NCBI GenBank assembly: GCA_008933995.1 | Contig: WARS01000030.1 | Coordinates: 1,149,001 to 1,213,000 of the forward strand | Length of the DNA stretch: 64,000 bases | Direction of reading: 5' to 3' | Source: Datnioides undecimradiatus | Taxonomy: Eukaryota; Chordata; Actinopteri; Lobotiformes; Datnioididae | Part shown: piece after piece, positions 11,990 through 23,900 of the stretch | Layout of the letters: every line of letters begins with the position of its first letter | Numbering within the stretch: position 1 is the first letter of the stretch | Notes under the pieces: generated by a model | Seen by the model: the letters and a program-made list of their open reading frames with translations, nothing else | Told to the model about the DNA's origin: nothing | Databases searched by the model: none | Translations under genes and position numbers: made by a program

Positions 11990-14900
11990 CCCTTCTGAGA
12001 TATGCTTTTATGTCCAAGGAAACCTGTGGTGCCGTTGCCTTGGTTACCCAGCTGCTGGAGTTTTCTGTTTATTTCCTCTCCTCATTTAGCTTTTGATTCT
12101 ATCTCTCTTGAATAAACTGAAGGGGGCAGTTCGTCCTTTAGTATTCAGGTATGCGTCAGGTTGTGTGATGTTATCTGAACTTTTGTCTTATGCGATTCTG
12201 CCCATCTCCTCTCTGTGTATCCCTTTAAATCTGCCTCGCTTTAATTCTAAATTCCTTTTCTTTTCCATCTTCTAATGCCCCTTTCATCTCCCCTGGTGTG
12301 ACTGCACCGCATTTTGCAGTTGAGACTGATACAGGACTGAGGAGAGTTGACAGCACTCTCAGTAATGAGACACAGTGACAACAATTGGACAGGGAGGCTG
12401 GACAGGAGTTTGCGAGACAAATGCCGCAGGCAGTTAGCATTGTTGTTGTTTACTAGTGTTTGCAAAGAACACAGAGCCAGGCTGGATAGCTGCATTGCAG
12501 GTGTAGTGTAACACGTTGCATTCAGTTTGTACTTTACAATAGTTTCTTAATCAAACAGTTATCGTCAAACTTCTGTATGTATGTCTACACACATGTATTC
12601 CACATTTCAGCAGTGCTTTGTATCAGCCGCACCCTGCTAGGCAGCTCGCTGCTCCTCTATATTTGATCATAATGTTTTCAGTGCCACAGTGGTCTTCAAC
12701 GGTAGTGTCATTCAGACATGTCATTTACAATGACTGCATATAATTGTATTGTTGATAACTGCTGAGAGATGAAACCAGACTGTGAGGGAATAGAACCAGA
12801 ATACCCAAAACAGAAAAAGCTCTTTGGTTCAGTGGTTGGAAAATTCAGCATATGTGAGAGGAGTAAATACTGAGGGGGGCTGTCTCTTAGCGGATTCATT
12901 TTGACGATACGTCAAGCTTGGGGGCTGTTAATTAGCTTGAGAAGCTTCCCATGATTAACCATCACAGTTTGGATCTAAGGTTAAGTAAACATTCCATAAT
13001 ATAATATGCAATAGCTCGCCATAAATTCATATTTTAAAGCAGATGTTGAGAAAAAAAAAAACATGTAGTTTGCAGCCTTGTCACCTTTTTCACTCTTAAT
13101 GAGTTTACAACTCCTATAAAAAAACAACTGCTTCTATAACATCATTTAGCAGATGCTTTCATCCAAAGACATACATCTAGAATAAGTACAAGTATAACAC
13201 ATTCGTGCACCCATGGAACAGCCAAGGGGAGCAATTTGGGGTTCAGGGTCTTGCCCGTGGGCATTTCAGGCAGGGATCGAACCGCCAATCTTCTGATGGG
13301 TGGTGAACCCGCTGCCACTGAAGGCAACTTTCATTATCTGACATGAAATACTATTAACGCTATTTTGTTACTGAAGGACAATGCAAGTTCTGTTCAGTTT
13401 GATGCAGAGAACATGGGACAGGTGTGGGCAGTACAGAGACGGCTGAACAATTCAGAATGCTGCTGTTCACAAAATAATCCTTTTTAGTCAGATTGCTTTT
13501 TTTTTTTTTAATTGATACTCGTGGCTGCTCAAAATGAATGAATGAGACTGTACAGTGAGCCTTGTTTTCCTCTGTTTGCTCATTTAAAGAGAAGTCATAG
13601 CTGTGTGACTAAATGATGTCATAATATTACAGAACTTTCCTTCACTCTTGTCATCTAGGAATCTCTGTTGAACGCCCAAAATCAAACAGTCTTTGTAAAG
13701 ATTATGTTGGCATCAATAACACACACTGGTGGTCAGACACCGGTGATTCTAATTCAGAAACATTGTCAGCGTTTAATCCCGTTGCTAATACCAAGTGCAG
13801 AATGTTACACCCCCTGCTGTTATATACGTGCAAAGCTGTAAAGTAACTTCACATGCTGCATAGCTTTAGAGTGCTGATATGAATATTCAGGATCAAATCT
13901 AGGGAACCCTAAGCTCTGAGAGTGCTTGCATAAACAGCGATGACTATCCTGCTGGCTGCAGTAGCGCAAGAGCAGGATATCCAAATAATGTAAATTCACC
14001 CAGGTCATTATCGTCACACACAAACTGTCAAGTACAAATGAGCATAATCCCTCCCTTTCCTGTTTTCTCCAACTGACTGATAAGTATTATGATTTGGATT
14101 TCAAATCGATGACGCTTGCTTACAAGACTAAAACCGCTCCTGGTTACCTGAACACCCTCATTCAGGTCTACGCTCCATCCTCTATACGCAAAGCCATTGA
14201 TATATGTCTAGTCCCAACATACAACTGGATTTCGTGACAAAACTGGTCTTAGAACCCAAATGCACGACTCAGAGACAGGATCTCAAAAAACGAAGTGATA
14301 TTTATACAAAGTAGCAAAAGAAAGTCTCTCTTATGAGGCAAAACTAGTAATCACGCTAAGAAACAAAAATCACTGTTACGAGGTAAAATCACTATCAAAA
14401 CTACATGAAAAACACGATAAAGACTACAAAACAAACAAAAACAAAAAAAAAAATTCTCTTACTGGTTGTCTGATGAGACGTGCAAGACGAAGTGGCAGAG
14501 GGCAAGGGTAAATGTGGACGTAATAGACACACAAGGGTTACGGGAACAATCAAGGCGGGGAAGAGAATCAGACCGGCGGGGAAACACAAGAGGAAGGGCA
14601 AGCCACCTGAAACGAGAGGGAAGTTAGTTTTCAAAATAAAACAGGAAGTCACGAGACAGTACAGACAAAAAAAAGAAACTAAACATGACAGACTTTACTA
14701 GCCATGACACTTCTGTTGTGATGGAACGAATTACCCAACTCTATTCGATCCAAAGAATCACTCACAACAATTAAGACACTGTCAGGCCAAGACAATGGAC
14801 AGGACTCAGACGCAGAGGAGTGAGGTTTCAAAGACAGGCTTTTATTTTGGCAGAGGCAGACTCTCGCAAAATAATCAGGCTATGAAAATTATTTCTATTA

Positions 14901-17900
14901 ACGAAACAAAACAGTAACAAAAAAAAAAAAAACACTCCATTCGGAGGACAAAAACACACACTTAACAATACACTTATCTAAACCTACGAACAGAAAAGGC
15001 TCTCTAATAAAACTGAGGCTCAACTCTATCACTATGAAAACTTGAAATCAAAATCACTGACTAGGAGGAAAAAAACTGTCTAGGCTGAAGCCAAAAAAAA
15101 AAACAAACTCAAAACTATGGAACTAGGCTAACTCAAATACACTCTCTAAGAGGCTAAGGTCTACAGACTATGAAAATTACAAACAAAAAATCTCTCACTA
15201 GGAGGCAATGATACTCAACGTGGATTTCCGCACAGGATGACTTGACTTGACTATGAGAATGGGCTGGGGTGATCGACAGACGAAACACTCTGGCACAGGA
15301 CAAAGGGAGACGCAAACTATTTAACACATGAGGGTAATGAGGCACAGGTGGACACAATCGGGAATCAGGGAAGACAATCAGACAAGTGACACATGAGGAA
15401 GGGCAAGTGAGCTGAAACGAGAGGAGAGTTACTTTTCAAAATAAAACCGGAAATGACAAGACAAAAACCAAGACGAGACAAACCTCACCGCGGTGTGACA
15501 GACACTGCTCAAGACCCTATTGTTTTGTGAAGACCTACTGTCGTACTGTACGCAAGCACAAGCACAAGCAAAAAAAAAATCTCTCGACTTCAGAGCTACC
15601 TGTCAACACCTTGGTCCCACTGGAATTAAAACACTTCTTAGCACTTGCTTGTGTTTGTACCTATTATATATGCACGCTGCTTTGGAAAAAAGCCAATTGA
15701 CACTGTAGAATTGTAGAATTGTAGAAAATGCTAATTCTTCTTGAGATCACCAACAAAGAAGCATTTATTAGCCAATGGTGTGGCATTAAAAGTGTCAATG
15801 TCAGCTATAGAACGTAAAGAATAGAACAGAATGCCTCATTATCATTGTTCAAGTCAATGAGATTCCGTGATTCCGGAAAGGAGCCTGGCTATGGCTGAAC
15901 GTTAGCTAATTGATGATTTTTAATGCAGGTACCAGATGGTCTGCGACTGCTACTATTTCTTTGACCAGCTGTGTACTTACAACAGTCTGCCTCGTCTCTG
16001 ATAGATGTATGAGTGTCGTTGCCTGTGTTTTTGCTGTTTAATAGTTCTCAATTTGACTGAGCTTCAGTTGTTGGACCTTCGTTGGACCTTGAACCAATTC
16101 CTTGATTGGATGAGTGCGGAGGTGGTGGAAGGTGGTTGGAGTATCGAGTCTTTTGCAGTCTTTCCCTTTGTGAAGTCAGAAAAAACAATGTAAACCATAC
16201 CATAACTGTTTTGTAATTAGACTCCAGGTGTTGAGTGAGGGGTTTGACTTCTTGTTGGATTTACATTTGCGGTGGATGATACCGGTCCAGGTCCTGACTG
16301 TAGTGCGGGAATCTTGTGCAGTGCTTAAGCATCATCAAGGAGGACTGGTTTGGGAGTCAGGACAGTCATCAGAGCATCAGCTAGGTCTGACATTATCCTG
16401 TATACCTGAGTCGAAAAGTCTGTCCATTAGCACACTGTAGCGTTCCTGCAATGGAGTCAATCAATTACTAATGCTTTTCTGTTTTCAAGCTGTGTTATCC
16501 TCTGACGCTCACGCTCATGTACATAAATATGTTGCTCACACTCTTTTCTGACAGCTGCAGAGACGTACAGCCAGCTCTTATCTACTTATCATTTTCATTT
16601 GCTACACTTGGTTTCTTCCTGTTTTCCTTGCCAGACGCAATCACGCAGAAATCAAATTAAATCATATGGTTATTGTTGGGAAGCGGCCTGGTTCGTGTTA
16701 ACATTCAGAAGCTTTGTGGATACATTGTATGGGACATAGAGTGCCTTTGGTCAGCTACTGCTATTGGTCAGTGCCTCTTTCATCTTGGTTTACCTTTTGC
16801 AGTTGCCTTTGTTCTCCTGTTTCAGCTCCGTTTAGCTCGAATGCCCCCCTTTTTATCACTTTGTCTTTTTATTGTTCTCTGTTTGACACTCTCTATTCTT
16901 TTCCTGCTCTTTCTTTTTTCTTTCTCTGTCATTTCTCACTTCCCTCTGCCTCCATCCATCTTTCCTCCTAAGATACTCCCTCCTCCTTCTCTGCCGAGCT
17001 GCTGGATACACCTCTCATGTCACCGTTTTCTACACCCCTCTTGTAACGACCCACTCCTATCTCCTCTTTTCTTCACAGTTGTTTCCTCTTATTTAACTCA
17101 TGCGTAGTATGCCACCTCTTTCTTTTCTTCACTCCTCACCTCTTCCTTCCTCCCACTCAGTCAAAGGAGAATCAATAGAGCTGTTGACAGCGGAGCTCCT
17201 CTCTACTTCCTTGCAATTATTTGTCTAATTCAGTTTCTGTCCTTTAACCTTATCTCCAGCATCAACACTTTCTCCTCTTCAACACTGCACATCTGTTGTT
17301 GCAGTGTACACAACAGCGCAGCCATACAGAGTGGACAACACAGCAACAGCTTCCACGTGGAGCTTTAGTTCACATGTCAATAGCCTGACCATAAAGAAGG
17401 GATCACAAAAGAGACAAATAAGGATCAACCAGAAAACAACGAGCAATACCAATAAACCGGAAAATATATGCAACCCGTTTAAGACAGTGCTCAAATATAT
17501 GCATGTGGTTTATTTCAGTGGAAAGCCTGTTCCCTCAGTCACAGTAGGACCAGAGAGAGAAGATGATCAGAAGATCTCAATATGGGATTTAAAGTAAAGG
17601 GAACACACAGACCAGGAACGCTTTAATTGTCATCCTGTATTAGGATGGAAGCATTTGAGTGTCAAGTATTTTATAGTGATGCACAAAGACTGCATTTGGA
17701 GCACCTTTCTAGTCCTCCAACCATATATTATATCCAATCTATATTCCCAGGCTATGGCAAAGTCACTACATGTCTTGGCTAGCAGTACATGACACAAACA
17801 GTTGACAAGTCTGTTGTAATATACACAATATGCAATTCTACAATGTCATTTGGCAGATGCTTTTATCCACAGAGACGTGCTTATAGAATAGGTACGACAC

Positions 17901-20900
17901 AAGCAAAGATCCAAGTAGGAAAAAAACAATCTGAGACAGTTTTTACTAAAACATGAGTTATTTTGCAAGTAGAGTAAATAGTTCTTCATATGAAAATGCT
18001 GATTTTGAATTCCTGCCTCAGGTATCCTGCAGCTTTAATATCCACTGTGAAGCCCAACCACCTCTCTGTGAACAAAACACTGCAGTCATCAGCAAACATC
18101 CATCTAATAATTTAAGCAGCTGAGACTTTGGGTTGGTCATACAGACAAGAGAGCTAGTGAACGATCAAAAGAGGAGACGTGGCGATCGTTAGAATACTGG
18201 AAATGCACATTCATTTGCCAATAGTAACCTGTGTCAGTAGTAACCTTTAGCTTAGGGGGCTGGCGGTGCTGGGGTGGAGCTGGGGCTTTTAGAATGTTAA
18301 GGTGGCAACAGGCGCGCCGCAAAAGACTAAACAGAGCAATGACATGAGTTGAACTGGCAGGATTTTAGTTTGCTGTAAACTCGTTATTATGTCCCAAGAG
18401 TAGCCTCAGGTCTGCCAATGCATTATCAATTGGAACGACAATTTTCACATAAATAAGGACTTGTTCTCATTTTATGCGTGATGCAAGAGTTGCATTCATT
18501 TAAAAGCATCTGAATTTTGCTTATTCGTCAATCTCAGCACACTTTTCCTTTGCCTCCTCCTCTGTTTGTCATCCCTGAGGTTTTTTCTTTGTAGTTGAAA
18601 CCTTCAGCCTTGCTTTTCGCTCTTGAAACCAGTTTTCTGTACCTTTCTCTCTTCCCTGTTTTCTTCTTTATCTGAATAGCGGCATTTTAAATGGATGTAC
18701 TGTAGCAGGCATTGCTACCCTCCATTTCCCATCCTCTTTTGCCTCTGCTACCTCCTTCTTTCCTCTTTGAGAAGAATTTTTCCAGGTGGTTAAAGAAAGC
18801 GTTTTCTCTCTAATCCTTACCCCTGATACAATTACAAAGCTGCCTGTTCTCCTCACAGTCAATACTTCTTGTATTTCTAAAGGCTGATTTTCATCCAAGG
18901 CTGAACCAAGGTTATTCACAACAACTGTAAGTGAAAAATATCTCATTTGTTTATCAAAAGAAAAACTAAAACCTAATATAAATTATATGTATGCAAGCAA
19001 AACATGCCTACATGCCGCTCCGTTGATCTTTTCATTTGATCCTGAATTGCAAAACACTGTTAATTCAGTTTCAATATGAACTGAACTTGAGATATCACTA
19101 CCATGATGATTTACATGAACATGTTATGAAATATTGGTCACTGGGCTACAGTATGAGTAGACACAGCTTTGTTACAGTCCCACCTTGGAAAACTTTGCTG
19201 ATTGAACAAAACTGATGAAATTGTACATTCTGCTGGGTTTATTCAAAGTTTAACACTGAATGAGGCCAAATTCCATATTTCATGTCCTTGGTTTCCCAGT
19301 AATACAACTGTGTCAAGTAGATTGCATGAGGCATCCTTGATACAGAAAGACTTACAGAGAGATGGCAGACGTTTTCCTCTTTCTGTGAGTAAAATAGACC
19401 TTAACAGCGCAGTAAGATCAACTCCTTAATGCATACACCCTCTTATATTCGGAACGGTGCATAATTCCAATACTTTCATGATGGAGAGAGACTTCAGTGT
19501 CCATTTGGTTCTTGTTCTCCCTTCTTTAAATACATCAGAACAATGCAGAGATGTGGTACTTCATGCCCTGTGAGAAGAGGGACTTGCTACTTCCTCCATG
19601 TAAACAACTTGTTTTTGCAAGTAGTGCATGTACTGGAACACAAACAGTAGCTTTTGTCAATATATTAAAAATCACATTGGTAAGTCTGCTGTATTTCTGT
19701 GATGCCAGAGCACACAAAAGAGACAAACACAAGAATATAAAGCGCTTTTTGTTCTGCGGTTTTGAACGCAGCATATTTATCAGTCAATGCACATCAGTAG
19801 GAATGCAATGGATTGGTGCAGCTCAAGCACAAGATTTAAGTCATTGGATGCGCGATGCTTTTAACTAACAGAAGCAACAGAATCTGTGAGAGCGTAAATG
19901 ACACAGCCTGCTGCCATCTGGCAAGGGATACAGTATGTATGCGCTGCCGTACCACCAGACTACAGAGCAGCTGCGACAATCTTCAGTGACTCCACCATAA
20001 ATATTAGTTTATTCGTCCATATGTAATTTTTGTATTGTGTGTAGCGCAACGGGACTACAACTTGCATTTCATTACAAATATATATATACCCTTCTACCTG
20101 CACAGTGGATGTAAAAAGTCTACAGACCCTTAAAACATTACAGCATTGTTTCACGTTTAGTGTGAGCGTAAAACAGAATGTTATTATGACTGATTATTAG
20201 TAACATTTAACATTCCATTTTGCATGTTTTTGATTGAGGTCCTGACGTGGCCATTCCAGCACTTTGATTTTCCCTTTTGATGCCTTGGTTGACGTGGATA
20301 TGTTGCTTTGGGTCACTGTCATGTTGGAAAGTGAATTTCGTTATCCTTCGTAATCCTTCTGAGCCCCGTCCCAGCTGAGGAGAAGCAGCTCCGAAGGCTG
20401 ATGCTTCCACCACCGTGCTTCACAGTTGGTATGGTCTTCCTTGGGTGAGCTGTTGAAGCTTCCATGACATACAGCAACAGACATACCTTTCAGAATTAGT
20501 TAATACACGTGCAGAACACAGGGGATGGCTGTCTGATTATGGACTGGCCAGCACCTGCCAGAACTTCCAGCAGTTCCTTCAGTGTTGCTGTTGGCCTCTT
20601 TGGAGCCTTGCTAAGAAGTTTCTTGCACATCTTCTCATCACCTCTGGAGTGCCACATGTTCTCCAGTTTTGGTGATGGTTCGGACAGAGCTCCATGGTTT
20701 ATCCAAAGCCTTCCATATTCTATTCTATTCCTCTCCTGAGAGGAACTTTGCAACAAATTGATATCTCTTTCTTCAGTGGCTGCAACGGTTCTCCTAATAG
20801 GAGACAACCCCAAACATTTAAGCAAAGTTGACTTTAACCTGGTTTATCTCGAACCACTTTCATTGTGGATATGTACTTTATATTGATATTAAACTATAGA

Positions 20901-23900
20901 CAGTTATTTTGTGTCTATAGAAAATGTGCTTTTGGGAGAGAGATGTAAACATTTTTATCCACTGTATACCTATTAAGGTATTAAGGATAAAGGTAACTCA
21001 GGTCATTAGACCTGAGTTTTGCAACAAGCTTCTCTCTGAACAAAGTGTTGGGGAACCTTCTGGCTTCAAGCTGTATGACTATTCAAGACAAAATCCTCTG
21101 GTATACTTTTTATGTGCTAACCAAAATTCATAAACCTTAAAACCTCCTTTTGGGCTTTATTAAGATTACATTTTGAATCTTTTGTGTTTTTTTAATCCTT
21201 TACCTGTCAGACAGTACTCAGAGAGTAAGAGCCCTCAGAACATTCCCCCAGGAGAGTGATTGCATTGTGTTTTTGGTGTGACTGGAAATAATGGAAGGGC
21301 ATCTTTTAATTAACAGGTGTTATAAAATGAATCCACTTAGACACAGCTCTGTTTTAATTAAAAAATGAACCAAGGTTTTTAGTAGGTACCTTTTTTAACC
21401 CCTTTGAATATATTTGCAAATTAAGCAAGGTCATAAAAACAAAACTGTTGTAGTAAGTAGAATAGATACACACTAATGAGATATATACATTTGTTAAGGA
21501 ATTGTTTTAAAAATATAAGCTGATTTTAAACTGATTTGCTCTTTGAGTTCCTGCTCCAGTGACTGTTTTGTGGAGGTCCTAGTAGATTTTTTAATAAAGT
21601 CAAACTCGAGACAAAAAGAACTCACTAAAAAAAAAAAAAGAACCTTGTGATGGGATTAAAAACCAAAGATTGACAGATAATAAAAGAATCACTGAGGTGT
21701 GTTTCATGTCCTTCTGTTTGCTTCCCTCTGCAGGTAACGACGGTGACTTTGCCTGCATGTGATTACATTTGTGAGTGTGTGTGTGTGTGGGTGTGTGTGT
21801 GTGTGCGGACGCCCGCAGGCTCCATGCATGTCAACAAGAAATGCACTATGTAAATGAAAATATCCGTCTGTGCAGAATCCCATGGGCATACCCCGAACAC
21901 ACGATGAAAATCACACACACAAATACACACATGTAAAAAGGCATGCACGTGGTATATATACATACCACTGTCTGCTAGGTGACATGTTTTACCGTGGCTC
22001 AGAGCTCCCGGGGGTTGTTTGGGTGTATAGTGGCTTGTAAAGATACACTCTTCATACATATTCAGCAGCTGTATCTCTGTCAGTTTATCTACTTTACCTC
22101 TCAGCGCCATTTATTTGCCAGCCGACATCGCCTCGATAACCACAATCAATGCCTTGAATATCACAGTGGAACAGGAACACAGATACCAGTAAGGACGACA
22201 CTTCGGTCATACGGGGATTTATAATGACATGAAGCAGAGTTCACATTCCACTTTCCCACATTAGTGACTCGTAATGCTATATAATGTCCTATTTAATCTT
22301 TTTTTAGATGTCGCCGACCTTTTTCAACTTGATGTCCTTGGTTCTTGTTTGAGCTGTCTGGACGGACGGCAAAACTACATATACAGGGATTCCTCTTATA
22401 TACAACCAAACAATCCTGGTGTGCAAAAACAGGACTACAAAAACCTGGCACTCAGTCTTCAAACACATGTTGTCCAGCTTGTTCAACCCAACCTAAATAA
22501 GGGAACACAGGCAATTATTTAGAAACAAAGGCACACATTCAGCCCATCTTTGACACAGTCCCATCTCCATGATTTGCCTAGGGCCCAACTTACAGAGTGT
22601 GGACACCAGTGCAATAGGTTCCCCATACCTTTCTTATGCTGAGGAGATCAAGAACCTTCAAGCAAACCTGTAAACTCTCCTGAAATTACTATTTCCACTC
22701 GCTTTGGGATTTGATTTATTCATACATTTGTTCATGTTATGTCAAGTGCCAGAAAAATTATGCTGGGTTGCTTTAATAATCATGTTGGTTGCACTTCATA
22801 TCCATTGTCTGAGAAGCTCCTAAATCTTGTGAAATCAGTTAAAGGACCTCCACATTTCTAAACATCATATCCTGGATATTTTCTTATTGGTTTCCATCCA
22901 GAGTTAATAAATGTATTTGTATCAAAAGACAAACGTGTTTTCAAAAATGTCAGTCCACTGGCCAATAAACCAGTGCATATTTGAAAACCCACAATGCAAT
23001 AACTGTCAATAATTGCTATATATCCGGTTATTAGTGCACTTGGCTCTTGACCAGACTGTGACTGTGAGATGGGGAAGGTTGGCAGGTCGACCGGTCTTAC
23101 CAATGACTCAGCATGACCACAGAATTCATTAGTATGCCTTACTGGGACACATAATGGAGCAGGACATGTCATTCGCTACAGCTGCACTTGGCCTGTGAAA
23201 ATGTCTGCTGAGATAAAAGCCTATGTTTCATTTCAAAAGTAAATCTATTTAACAGGCATTGTTTCAACGTATTGAATTATCTTGACATTTAAACATTTGC
23301 TATTCCATTCTTCTTCCCTTCTCCAATCATCCAACTCACCAACCACTTTTCCACTACTTCCTCCACCACCCTGTCCTCACTGTTTCCAGACAACACTGCC
23401 AGTATAATATCTCGTCGGCGTGAAGGCTTCAGCCAGGAGAGAGACCAGGAGTTCTTCAGCCTGGTGCTGGTTGTCGCTGATGGTGGGGAGCCTCCTCTGA
23501 GCAGCACTGCCACACTCTCCCTCAGGGTCTGCGTGTGTCAGAGGAATACTAGGGGGCGGAACAGCAACAATGTATGCCAGGCCCAGGCTTTCCTGTCTTC
23601 AGCCGGCCTCAGCACTGGGGCTTTTGTGGCCATATTGCTGTGTATTGTCATATTATTAGGTAAGTATGTGGGTGCATATCATGGCTACACTTGTCTTAGA
23701 TATAACCTACTTTCCTATAAGGTGGAGGTATCATCCGGTACCATACCAACCATTCCTTTTTCACATGGACAACTTCATTTACCTATTTTGACTTGAAGTC
23801 ATCCATTCCACTGGAGGATGATTGACAGAAAGTAAGGGACTGGTGGTGTCCCTGTATCTGGTTGATTTGGTGACCATCAGAGTTGGAACTAGCACAGCCA

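Larger units (their letters stand above)
9533..23389. other. Cadherin intron, 13.9 kb, repeat-rich
   Basis: This large intron separates the two EC5 exons. It holds two solo LTRs at 14235-14709 and 14780-15500, a Tc1-like fossil at 20103-20964, two tRNA-type SINE pieces and two microsatellites. No other coding region is supported: the open frames inside lack known domains and codon patterns. Confidence 0.8.

Noticed and set aside
16673-17107. 144-codon plus-strand frame with hydrophobic stretches
   Set aside because: Pyrimidine-rich DNA gives Leu/Phe/Ser-rich translation; no signal of a real gene, no motif, no splice context.
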